Positions 6,200 through 13,580 of a DNA stretch of 13,695 bases are shown here, one piece after another. The DNA lies in NCBI GenBank assembly GCA_903901395.1, contig CAIUQW010000286.1, forward strand, positions 1 through 13,695, in the 5' to 3' direction. The position numbers and the translations under genes are program-made. Source of the stretch: an uncultured Chlorobiales bacterium (GTDB taxonomy: Bacteria > Bacteroidota > Chlorobiia > Chlorobiales > Chlorobiaceae). Numbering within the stretch: position 1 is the first letter of the stretch; the number at the start of each line of letters is the position of its first letter. The notes below the pieces were generated by a model. It saw only the letters and a program-made list of their open reading frames with translations, was not told the DNA's origin and ran no database searches.

Positions 6200-8470
6200 G
6201 TGCGAACGCATCGGCGCCCCGATTTATACTCGAATACACAATCGAATGTATCAGTAATTCTGCCGGAATTTGCGTTTCAAAGTGCTTTGATTACGACGAT
6301 AAAACAACGCTTTATTGTCAATCGCAGCAAGAAATATCACGCCAAAAGTAATCGGGATTTAATTTTGAAAGAGTTTGTTCATTTAAAGGGATACCTCAAG
6401 GAAGGAACTCTGGTCTCCCGAGACAATACCAAGGTGATTGGCTTGCTCGGTGCCGCCTCTCATTTTCTATTGTATTTTGTTTACAGGTACGGCTTTCATC
6501 TACCCTATGAAAATATCTGGCTGAGACTGATCGCCACGTTCTTGTGTGTCAGTTTGATGTTCATCCATAACCTGCCCTCTTCTTTTCGTCCTTATTTGTC
6601 GTACTATTGGCATATTACGCTAATAGTCTCCCTGCCATTCCTTTTTACGGTATCACTAATCATGAACAACTTTCATGAGCTCTGGCTCTATTCGGAAATT
6701 GTCATGGTTTTTATTTTGATGATGTTTGTCCCAAACTGGCTGATTTTTACTTTAGACCTCTCCTTCGGCGTGATTACAGCTATCGTTTTTTGCCTTTTAT
6801 CAACTCCAAATATACAGTTACATCCAACTTTTAATATACCGGAGTACGGTATAGTCATGGCCTTCTCCATTTTCGCAGGCTATATTTTCAGCTTGAGTAA
6901 CTGGAAAAGCCTGAAAGAGCTGGAACGGCAAAAAGCTGAAGAGAAATACCTCGCTCTGGAAGCCCTTGCAGGAAGTATTGCGCACGAGATGCGTAATCCT
7001 CTTTCGCAGATACGTCACAATATCGATGAAGTCCTGCACGAATTACCGCATGGTGCCGAAAACAAAGCGGTCTCGATCCCGGCGTCTGCCATTGAAACCA
7101 TAACCAAACGGTTAACCCAGGCAGAGATGGCTGTCAACCGCGGCCTCCATGTCATCACGATGACCCTGGGCAATTTCAGAAACACCGATGTCTCCAAGGA
7201 AGAGCTGAAGTGCCTGTCCGCAATGGTCATAACCCGTAAGGCCATTGAAGAATATGGCTATGCGTCCGAACAGGAGCGGTTGATGATCAATCTCTGGCCG
7301 GGAGAAGATTTTCTGTTCCTTGGTGAAGAGAACAACTACACTCTGGTACTTTACAACCTTCTGGTCAATGCCATTCATGCGCTCCATGCGGTACCCGGTG
7401 GGCGCATCGACCTCTCTCTCCAGCGAGGAGATACCGCAAACAGAATCATTATAAGGGATAACGGCCCGGGAATCGCTCCGAAAATCCTTTCCAAAATCTT
7501 CGACCCCTTCTTCACCTCCGGAAAAAAAGGCGGCACCGGTCTTGGACTCGCTTTTTGTCAGAGGGTAATGCACTCCTTCAACGGCCAGATCACCTGCAAA
7601 TCGATAGAAGGCAGCTATACGGAGTTCATTCTGGAATTCCCGCTGCTCGGTCAGGCGGCCATCAGAAAATACGAGTCGGAACTCTATAAGGAGTATGCTC
7701 CCATTTTTTCGGGTAAAAAGCTGCTTCTTGCGGGGATTCCCGCAGAGTATGCTCCGCTTCTCCGCCGTCAGCTCTCTCCTCTGCAGATCGCGCTCGACGA
7801 TGCTGAAGACAGCGACAAAGCCCTTGATATGATCGGAGCAAACGGCTACGGCATCGTACTCGCCAATATTAGCCTGCCGCCATCAGGTGCTGAAAAACTG
7901 GCGAAGTGCATCAGAAATAAAGGTATGGATATCCCTGTTGTCGCGTGCAGTTCCTCTACCAATACGTCAATCAACACCATCAAAGGGGTCGATGCCCTGA
8001 TCTCAATGCCCCCCGCTCTGCCTGAACTTCTCGGCGCGTTGAAAAGCTCGCTTGAAATGGTTCGAAATACGCTCAAGGAGTCGCTCTCGGGCAAGACGGT
8101 GCTGGTAGCGGACGATCTTGATTTCAACCGCAGGGTTATCAAGCTGATGCTCAACAAACTCGGCGTCACGATTCACGAAGCCTCCAATGGTCTCGAAGCT
8201 CTGAATATACTGAATACGCAGGCGTGCGATCTTCTGATCATCGACCTGAGAATGCCGGTGCTCGACGGTTTCGACACGGCCAAACGGATTCGTTCATCAC
8301 AAGCATCCTACCGCGAAATTCCGATACTGGGTCTGAGCGGCAATCTCGACAATGCAACGCTGAGAATGGCCAGAGAGAGCGGCATCAACGACAGTCTCAT
8401 CAAGCCGCTCAAGATCAAACCGTTTCTGCAGAAAGTTTCGGCGATGCTCAAAATCACCCAGCCGGACTGA
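6200..8470 (+). CDS. cqsS: CqsS-type hybrid histidine kinase, CAI-1 family receptor
   Basis: A 756-codon open frame. After an N-terminal leader come about six transmembrane helices (residues 78-235) with no periplasmic sensor domain, as in Vibrio CqsS. A linker (236-257) precedes the H-box AHEMRNPLS (His262, Vibrio His194), the N-box Asn390, the G1 box RDNGPG (419-424) and the G2 box GGTGLGL (444-450). Residues 507-621 form a degenerate receiver-like segment (Asn556 in place of the Asp). Residues 632-750 form a canonical receiver: acidic pair Asp638/Asp639, phospho-acceptor Asp682 (Vibrio Asp618), Ser713, Lys735. Stretches such as SIAHEMRNPLS and TGLGLAFCQRVM closely match CqsS. It should autophosphorylate and relay phosphate according to ligand binding. 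The GTG at 6200 directly follows a stop and lacks a good ribosome site. A TTG at 6365 (with GGGA 7-10 bases upstream) would give 701 residues, nearer Vibrio's 686, so the start is uncertain. Confidence 0.92.
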   Translation: MRTHRRPDLYSNTQSNVSVILPEFAFQSALITTIKQRFIVNRSKKYHAKSNRDLILKEFVHLKGYLKEGTLVSRDNTKVIGLLGAASHFLLYFVYRYGFHLPYENIWLRLIATFLCVSLMFIHNLPSSFRPYLSYYWHITLIVSLPFLFTVSLIMNNFHELWLYSEIVMVFILMMFVPNWLIFTLDLSFGVITAIVFCLLSTPNIQLHPTFNIPEYGIVMAFSIFAGYIFSLSNWKSLKELERQKAEEKYLALEALAGSIAHEMRNPLSQIRHNIDEVLHELPHGAENKAVSIPASAIETITKRLTQAEMAVNRGLHVITMTLGNFRNTDVSKEELKCLSAMVITRKAIEEYGYASEQERLMINLWPGEDFLFLGEENNYTLVLYNLLVNAIHALHAVPGGRIDLSLQRGDTANRIIIRDNGPGIAPKILSKIFDPFFTSGKKGGTGLGLAFCQRVMHSFNGQITCKSIEGSYTEFILEFPLLGQAAIRKYESELYKEYAPIFSGKKLLLAGIPAEYAPLLRRQLSPLQIALDDAEDSDKALDMIGANGYGIVLANISLPPSGAEKLAKCIRNKGMDIPVVACSSSTNTSINTIKGVDALISMPPALPELLGALKSSLEMVRNTLKESLSGKTVLVADDLDFNRRVIKLMLNKLGVTIHEASNGLEALNILNTQACDLLIIDLRMPVLDGFDTAKRIRSSQASYREIPILGLSGNLDNATLRMARESGINDSLIKPLKIKPFLQKVSAMLKITQPD

Positions 8471-8530
8471 ACCGGAACCGCCACTTCATTTTTTAAGTTG
8501 TCCGATAACTGTAGCGACGATTAACGTCAA

Positions 8531-9592
8531 TCATCCGTCGAGCCTTTTCTGTAACTCGCGCAACCGTGCCTCGAGCGATTCAAGCTGCGACTTCATCTCG
8601 CCGATCCCTCGCACCTGCGCCTCCTGACGAAGCTGGTCGCGCATCGGCTGGGCGGGGACACCTCGAATAGCGAGACCCGGTTCGAGGAAGGATTTGGAAA
8701 TTCCCGCCTTGGCCGCCACCGAAGTACGGTCGGCAAGTTCGAGATGGCCCGCGAATCCCGCCTGTCCGCCAATGAGGCAACGGCGGCCAATCTTGACGCT
8801 GCCCGAAATTCCGGCCTGTGAGGCGATGACCGTATCCTCGCCGATGCGGCAGTTGTGGGCGATCTGTACGAGGTTGTCGATCTTGGCGCCCTTTTCGATG
8901 ACCGTCGTGCCCATCGTGGCGCGGTCGATGGTGGTGTTCGCGCCAATCTCGACATCGTCTCCGATCTCGACCGTGCCCATCTGTGGTATTTTAATATAGG
9001 AACCATCCTTTTGAGGCGCGAAGCCGAAGCCGTCCGCGCCAATCACCGCGCCGCTATGAATAATAACGCGCTCGCCGATCACTGTGCCGTCGTAAATGGT
9101 CACAAGCGGATAGAGCGTGCATCCGGAACCTATGGTCACGCCATCCATGAGCACCGTGTTGGGACCGATCTCCGTCTCGTCGCCGATGACGCAGTTCTCG
9201 CCGATGACGGCGTGCTCGCCGACCGTGACGTTCCGGCCAAGGCGAACCGTGGCGGCAATCGAGGCCGTGGCGGCGATGCCGGGAACCGCGATGCGGCGTT
9301 TTGCTGCAAAGTGCTGGAGGATGAAGACGAAAGCGGTATAGGGATCAGCCACCTTCAGAAAGCTGGTGCCGACTGGCGCGTCGTCAAGCGGAGCCTTCTG
9401 GCTGACTATGACCAGCGAGGCGCCGGTTCCGGCGATGTGACGGTAGTACTTCTCGTTGGCTACGAAGCTGACCTGGCCAGTTGTGGCCTCCTCGATCTTC
9501 GCTGGTCCCGTGATTTCGATGTCGCCCTCGCCGATCAGCTCGACAGGCTCGAAGTAGCGCCCGAGAAAGGCTTTGATTTCGGTAATTTTCAT
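8531..9592 (-). CDS. lpxD: UDP-3-O-acylglucosamine N-acyltransferase LpxD
   Basis: A 353-residue enzyme of lipid A synthesis that transfers a 3-hydroxyacyl chain from acyl carrier protein to the 2-amino group of UDP-3-O-acylglucosamine in the cytoplasm. The N-terminal uridine-binding domain (about 1-105) has the FVANEKYY and KVADPYTAF segments. A left-handed beta-helix of hexapeptide repeats spans about 108-300 ([19 protein letters not shown] and similar). His246 in QIAHNCRIG corresponds to the E. coli catalytic His239, and His283 in AGHLEL is also conserved. The last 25 residues form a coiled-coil tail ([14 protein letters not shown]). The start ATG at 9590-9592 gives the usual length. The gene is convergent with cqsS, separated by 60 bases, and divergent from prs. 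Confidence 0.96.
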   Translation of the reverse strand: MKITEIKAFLGRYFEPVELIGEGDIEITGPAKIEEATTGQVSFVANEKYYRHIAGTGASLVIVSQKAPLDDAPVGTSFLKVADPYTAFVFILQHFAAKRRIAVPGIAATASIAATVRLGRNVTVGEHAVIGENCVIGDETEIGPNTVLMDGVTIGSGCTLYPLVTIYDGTVIGERVIIHSGAVIGADGFGFAPQKDGSYIKIPQMGTVEIGDDVEIGANTTIDRATMGTTVIEKGAKIDNLVQIAHNCRIGEDTVIASQAGISGSVKIGRRCLIGGQAGFAGHLELADRTSVAAKAGISKSFLEPGLAIRGVPAQPMRDQLRQEAQVRGIGEMKSQLESLEARLRELQKRLDG

Positions 9593-9627
9593 GATCTGCG
9601 TTCTGACAAAGTCAGCCAGAAATTTTA

Positions 9628-9656
9628 CTGATAATTTTAATCCGTTTTGCTATATT
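9628..9656 (+). promoter_or_regulatory. Candidate promoter upstream of prs (distal)
   Basis: CTGATA (9628-9633) and TATATT (9651-9656) are spaced 17 bases apart and match sigma-70-type -35 and -10 elements moderately. The transcript would have a leader of nearly 100 bases carrying an inverted repeat, TTACCG (9665-9670) with CGGTAA (9701-9706). Confidence 0.35.
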
Positions 9657-9724
9657 CTGAATCCTTACCGTTCCGGTTGCGTCAAGCCGTACGCCGTACC
9701 CGGTAAACGAAGATGGAGCCGTAA

Positions 9725-9730
9725 TATAAT
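9725..9730 (+). promoter_or_regulatory. Perfect TATAAT -10 element close to prs
   Basis: TATAAT stands 28 bases before the prs start codon. No good -35 hexamer lies 16-18 bases upstream (best is CGGTAA/GGTAAA), so this is either a proximal promoter needing an activator or a chance match in the divergent lpxD-prs gap. Confidence 0.3.
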
Positions 9731-9758
9731 TCGTTTCATCAGAAAAAAGCAGTGAGCG

Positions 9759-10730
9759 ATGGAAACACCTATCAAAATTGTCGCGGGACGCAGCAATCCG
9801 GAACTGGCCAGAAAAATCGCCGAGTATCTCGGCACACCGCTGTGCGATGCCAAGGCGGAGAACTTCTCCGATGGCGAGATTTCGGTCAACTATTTCGAAT
9901 CGATCCGTGGCTCGGATATGTTCATTATCCAGTCCACCAATCCCCCGGCTGACAATCTGATGGAGTTGCTCATCATGATCGACGCGGCCAAGCGCTCTTC
10001 GGCCCACCGGATCACCGCCGTTCTGCCCTACTACGGCTATGCCCGCCAGGACAGGAAGGACAAGCCCCGAGTGGCCATCACCGCCAAGCTTGTCGCCAAT
10101 CTGCTCACCCAGGCAGGCGCCGACAGGATTCTCACCATGGACCTGCACGCACCGCAGATTCAGGGCTTTTTCGATATTCCGTTCGACCACCTCTATTCGA
10201 GCGTGGTGCTGATCGACCATGTCAAGAACATGGACATCGCCGACAACCTCGTCGTGGCTTCACCGGATGTAGGCGGCGTCAAGCTCGCCCGCAAATTCGC
10301 ATCGGAACTCGGCACCGAGCTGGTCATCGTGGACAAGCGCCGTCCGAGAGCCAACGTTGCCGAAGTGATGAACATTATCGGCGACGTGAGCGGCAAGAAC
10401 GTGCTGCTCGTCGATGACATGATCGACACGGCTGGCACCATCGTCAATGCCGCCAAGGCGATCAAGGAGGCCGGCGGTCTGAAAATCTACGCCGCGGCAA
10501 CCCACCCGATTCTCTCCGGACCAGCCATCGAGCGCATAAACAACTCGGTGTTCGAAAAGGTGATCGTCACCGATTCGCTGGTTTCGGTGCACGACTACTG
10601 CTCGAAGATCGAGACCGTCACCATCAGCAACCTCTTCGGCGAGGCGATCAAGAGAATCTACGATGGCGAGTCGGTCAGCTATCTGTTCGACAGCAAGAAC
10701 ATCACCCGCAAAATCACCAATCATCATTAA
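9759..10730 (+). CDS. prs: Ribose-phosphate pyrophosphokinase (PRPP synthetase)
   Basis: A 323-residue class I enzyme that makes PRPP from ribose 5-phosphate and ATP, feeding purine, pyrimidine, histidine, tryptophan and NAD synthesis in the cytoplasm. The Mg-binding signature DLHAPQIQGFF (128-138, His130) is intact, as are the flexible loop KRRPRANV (193-200) and the PRPP-binding loop VDDMIDTAGT (218-227). The N-terminal SDGE and PYYGYARQDRKD (90-101) segments match the family. The length is only a little above the usual 310-320. It is 38 bases upstream of rplY in the same direction, a pairing common in many bacteria, so the two are probably co-transcribed. Codon use is strongly G+C rich. 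Confidence 0.97.
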   Translation: METPIKIVAGRSNPELARKIAEYLGTPLCDAKAENFSDGEISVNYFESIRGSDMFIIQSTNPPADNLMELLIMIDAAKRSSAHRITAVLPYYGYARQDRKDKPRVAITAKLVANLLTQAGADRILTMDLHAPQIQGFFDIPFDHLYSSVVLIDHVKNMDIADNLVVASPDVGGVKLARKFASELGTELVIVDKRRPRANVAEVMNIIGDVSGKNVLLVDDMIDTAGTIVNAAKAIKEAGGLKIYAAATHPILSGPAIERINNSVFEKVIVTDSLVSVHDYCSKIETVTISNLFGEAIKRIYDGESVSYLFDSKNITRKITNHH

Positions 10731-10747
10731 TTACAAGCGTTAACAGT

Positions 10748-10755
10748 TAAAGGAG
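10748..10755 (+). promoter_or_regulatory. Strong Shine-Dalgarno site for rplY
   Basis: TAAAGGAG lies 13 bases upstream of the ATG at 10769. It is one of only two clear ribosome binding sites in the window and supports this start. Confidence 0.6.
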
Positions 10756-10768
10756 CCATAGGAAAAGC

Positions 10769-11365
10769 ATGGAAACAAGAGCATTGTCTGTCAACCTTCG
10801 CGAAATCAAGAAAAACGAGGCCGCAAAGTTGCGCCGCCAGGGCCAGGTGCCAGCCGTCGTTTACCATAAAGGAGAGGCCACCGTTGCCATCAGCGTCGAG
10901 GAAATCAGCCTGGACAAGCTTGTCCACTCGTCTGAGTCACACCTGATCGACCTTCAGTACCCGGATGGCAAGTCCGTCCGCTCGTTCATCAAGGACGTGC
11001 AGTTCGACCCGGTGACCGACCGCGTCATTCACGCCGACTTCCAGCTCTTCTCGGCTGATGAAGTGGTCGAGATGGAGGTTCCAATTCACCTGGAGGGCGA
11101 GTGCCCCGGCGTCAAGATCGGCGGCGGCAAAATCCAGATCAACCTGCACAGCCTTGAGCTGAAAGGCAATCCGGAGAACATGCCGGAGCACTTCACCATC
11201 GATGTCTCCGCTCTCGAACTGGGCCAGACGCTGCACATCCGCGACCTGCAGAAAGTTGCGCCGGAAGGCATCCAGATTCTCGGTGATGCCGACGCCTCCG
11301 TGGTGTCTGTCTCAGCTCCGAGAAAAGAAGTTGAAGCCGCCGCTGAAGGAGCCGCTCAGGCCTGA
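10769..11365 (+). CDS. rplY: 50S ribosomal protein L25, Ctc/TL5 long form
   Basis: A 198-residue two-domain L25 that binds 5S rRNA in the large ribosomal subunit. Residues 1-90 are the L25 core (LREIKKNEAAKLRRQGQVPA, then VVYHKGE and a FIKDVQFDPVTDRVIHADF segment). Residues about 98-180 form the TL5/Ctc C-terminal beta domain (VPIHLEGECPGVKIGGG, LHIRDLQ). An alanine- and glutamate-rich tail closes the protein. It lies downstream of prs and is followed by a strong intrinsic terminator, marking the end of the operon. No pth gene follows, unlike in many genomes. Confidence 0.96.
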   Translation: METRALSVNLREIKKNEAAKLRRQGQVPAVVYHKGEATVAISVEEISLDKLVHSSESHLIDLQYPDGKSVRSFIKDVQFDPVTDRVIHADFQLFSADEVVEMEVPIHLEGECPGVKIGGGKIQINLHSLELKGNPENMPEHFTIDVSALELGQTLHIRDLQKVAPEGIQILGDADASVVSVSAPRKEVEAAAEGAAQA

Positions 11366-11396
11366 TTCGCTATCGAACGGTTTGCGAAATGAACAG

Positions 11397-11430
11397 AAGC
11401 CGCCTTTTTTCGAAATGGCGGCTTTTTTTT
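11397..11430 (+). terminator. Rho-independent terminator of the prs-rplY operon
   Basis: AAGCCGCC (11397-11404) pairs perfectly with GGCGGCTT (11417-11424) across a 12-base loop, and the right arm runs into eight consecutive T residues (11423-11430). It lies 32 bases after the rplY stop. Strong stem and T tract make this a confident call. Confidence 0.92.
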
Positions 11431-11516
11431 CGCCCCGCAGTTTGCAATCGTGCGGCAAGTGTCGTTTTTTGGGTACTTTCAGGATACCTTGATACAGATT
11501 CATTCATCTCTTCCCG

Positions 11517-12998
11517 ATGGCTGCGCAACGAACGAACGACTTCTCCATACCGGCGATGTACCGCATCGTGCCGGGACTCGGTCTCCTGAACGCGGGCAAG
11601 CGTTCGGCAGGCCTCTTTTACCTGCTTGCGACCGCTTCATTCCTCACCCTGCTTGTCGCGCGTTTCGACCTCATCGTCATCAGCCTCCGCTCGATGGCGG
11701 CTGGCGTGACGCTTCTTCTGCTGTCGCGCACCGATTTCAGCCAGATATTCACCTTGGAAACGCTCGAATTCTGGATCGCCTCGCTCTACCTTTTAATCGT
11801 CCCCTTCCTGCTGTTGCGCTTCTCCGTACGCTCGTACCGCAAGGCGCTTCGGGAGAACGATGAATCTCAATCGGGCGAAGCGAGCCTCTGGCAGCTCGGT
11901 ATGCTCTCCTTCAAACGCAACGGCATTTCAGTGGCGGCCTCGATGGTGATTTTCGTGCTCTACTCGGTCGCCTTCCTCGCGCCGCTGCTCTCGCCCTTCA
12001 GCCCCTACGATCAGCAGGACTTTCTCGTCACCGCCTATCAGCCGCCGCTGACGCGCCTCGACGCGCTGGTGCTCCGCCAGCAGCGGACCATCGTGATTCC
12101 GCTGAGACCCGGCAGCGACGCGGCTTCCACGGCGGCCAACACGCTGATTCTCGACAGCCAGAAGCTCCGGTCGCGCAACCAGGAGCACAACCTGAAGTTC
12201 GTCAACAGCTACCAGATCACTGGCGATCAGGTGTTGTACCAGCAGGGCATGAGGGAAAAAAGCATCCCGCTCGCTGATCTCGTCAACGTCGGGACAAGCG
12301 CCAAGCCGGAGTATGCCGTCACCAAAACCTTTCTGCTCGGCACCGACCAGTACGGGCGCGACATCTTCAGCCGCGTGCTTTACGGCTCGCGCATCTCGCT
12401 CTCCATCGGCTTTCTCGTCGTGCTCATCTCGGTCTCGCTCGGCACGGTCATCGGCATCTCGTCGGGCTACTTCGGCGGCTGGGTGGACAACACGCTCATG
12501 CGCATCGTCGATGTGCTCATCGCCTTCCCGGCACTGTTTCTCATCCTGATCATCATCGCCACCTTCGGCAACTCGATCTACCTGATCGTCATCACGCTCT
12601 CCTTCACTGGCTGGATGGGCGTGGCGCGAATCGTGCGCGGGCAGGTGCTCTCGCTCAAGGAGCAGGAGTTTATCCTCGCGGCCAAGTCGCTCGGGCTGTC
12701 GAGCGGGCGCATCATCTTCCGCCACCTCTTGCCCAACGCGCTGACGCCGGTCATCGTGGCCGCGACGCTCCGCATCGGCAGCATCATCCTGACGGAAGCG
12801 GGACTCTCCTTCCTCGGCCTCGGCGTCCAGCCGCCCACGCCAAGCTGGGGCAACATCATCAACGAAGGACGCGACAGCCTGCTCAACCACTGGTGGATTT
12901 CAACCTTCCCCGGCGTGGCGATTCTCTCCACCGTGGTTTGCTTCAACCTCATCGGCGACGGCATTCGCGACGCCCTCGATCCGAGGATGCGCGGATGA
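11517..12998 (+). CDS. DppC/OppC-type ABC transporter permease with N-terminal membrane extension
   Basis: A 493-residue permease, much longer than the usual 280-320 of DppC. Residues 270-493 hold the family core: LLGTDQYGRDIFSRVLYG (273-290), about five helices, and the EAA-type ATPase-contact loop at about 385-407 (EFILAAKSLGL then RHLLPNA). The OppC_N-type helix is at about 137-158. Two features are unusual. Residues 1-110 add about three hydrophobic segments, with PGLGLLNAGKRSAGLF (19-34) resembling the PGxGxxxxG motif of small TM2/DUF5683-like membrane proteins. About 100 residues (168-270) replace the short loop normally found before GTDxxGRD and should be periplasmic. Neither a partner permease, nor ATPases, nor a binding protein is encoded nearby. 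The substrate is probably a peptide or similar solute, but unproven. ATG 11517 lacks a ribosome site. Confidence 0.88.
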   Translation: MAAQRTNDFSIPAMYRIVPGLGLLNAGKRSAGLFYLLATASFLTLLVARFDLIVISLRSMAAGVTLLLLSRTDFSQIFTLETLEFWIASLYLLIVPFLLLRFSVRSYRKALRENDESQSGEASLWQLGMLSFKRNGISVAASMVIFVLYSVAFLAPLLSPFSPYDQQDFLVTAYQPPLTRLDALVLRQQRTIVIPLRPGSDAASTAANTLILDSQKLRSRNQEHNLKFVNSYQITGDQVLYQQGMREKSIPLADLVNVGTSAKPEYAVTKTFLLGTDQYGRDIFSRVLYGSRISLSIGFLVVLISVSLGTVIGISSGYFGGWVDNTLMRIVDVLIAFPALFLILIIIATFGNSIYLIVITLSFTGWMGVARIVRGQVLSLKEQEFILAAKSLGLSSGRIIFRHLLPNALTPVIVAATLRIGSIILTEAGLSFLGLGVQPPTPSWGNIINEGRDSLLNHWWISTFPGVAILSTVVCFNLIGDGIRDALDPRMRG

Positions 12999-13561
12999 AC
13001 CAGCATTTCGATAACGATCCGGAGCGGTGGGAGCTGCTCGAATCGATCTACCTGCACCGAAGGCCGTGGCTCACCATCCGGCAGGATCGCGTGCGGCTCA
13101 AGAGCGGACGAACAATCGACGACTTCTACGTGCAGGAGTTTCCCGCGTGGGTAAACGTGCTCGCCATCACCGAAGAGCGTGACGCGGTGCTCATCCGCCA
13201 GTACCGCCACGGTCTTGGCGAAGTCTCGTGGGAGTTGCCCGCAGGAGTGCTCGATGAGGGCGAATCGATCCTCGACGGAGCAAAGCGGGAGCTGCTCGAA
13301 GAGACCGGCTACAGCGGCGGAGTCTGGACGCCTTTGATGGAACTCAGTGCAAATCCGGCCATCCAGAACAACATCTGCTATACGTTTCTCGCTGAAGGGG
13401 TGAGCCTCTCCAGCTCGCAGCAGCTCGACGCGACAGAGGAGATCACCGTTCATCTGATGTCGCTCGACCGCCTGCGCGAGATCGTGTTCGAAGGCGGGAT
13501 GATCCAGGCGCTGCACACGGCTCCGATTCTCAAGTACCTCTTGCAGAGCCCGCTGACCTGA
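12995..13561 (+). CDS. Nudix hydrolase, ADP-ribose pyrophosphatase-like
   Basis: A 188-residue cytoplasmic protein with an intact Nudix box: Gly84, Glu90 and RELLEETG (98-105), fitting G-x5-E-x7-REU-x-EE-x-G. The upstream IRQYRHG (68-74) and WELPAG (79-84) segments are typical of ADP-ribose or nucleoside-diphosphate-sugar pyrophosphatases. The start is chosen at 12995 because its ATGA overlaps the stop of the preceding permease gene; an in-frame codon at 12893 would run 34 codons into that gene and give a low-complexity arginine-rich leader. It is co-transcribed with the permease. The exact substrate cannot be told from the sequence. Confidence 0.92.
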   Translation: MNQHFDNDPERWELLESIYLHRRPWLTIRQDRVRLKSGRTIDDFYVQEFPAWVNVLAITEERDAVLIRQYRHGLGEVSWELPAGVLDEGESILDGAKRELLEETGYSGGVWTPLMELSANPAIQNNICYTFLAEGVSLSSSQQLDATEEITVHLMSLDRLREIVFEGGMIQALHTAPILKYLLQSPLT

Positions 13562-13563
13562 AC

Positions 13564-13568
13564 GGAGG
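13564..13568 (+). promoter_or_regulatory. Shine-Dalgarno site of the last gene
   Basis: GGAGG lies 12 bases before the ATG at 13581 and immediately after the Nudix stop codon. It supports that start. Confidence 0.55.
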
Positions 13569-13580
13569 TATCAACGCGAC

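Noticed and set aside
8471..8530. Shared terminator between cqsS and lpxD
   Set aside because: A T run (8489-8494 region) is present, but no stem precedes it on the + strand and no good hairpin serves the minus strand.
8855..9631. Long plus-strand open frame opposite lpxD
   Set aside because: It is a shadow of the G+C-rich lpxD coding strand, with no domain or start signal.
9593..9758. Riboswitch or tRNA in the lpxD-prs gap
   Set aside because: Only short stems (TTACCG/CGGTAA and smaller) are present. There is no cloverleaf or recognisable riboswitch core.
11928..12890. Long minus-strand open frame opposite the DppC-type permease (320 codons)
   Set aside because: Its composition (rich in D, E, R, H, A) is typical of antisense shadow frames in G+C-rich genes, and the + strand gene is clear.
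12893..12994. Upstream extension of the Nudix protein from 12893
   Set aside because: It would overlap the permease gene by over 100 bases with an arginine-rich, non-conserved leader. The ATGA overlap at 12995 is a far better start.
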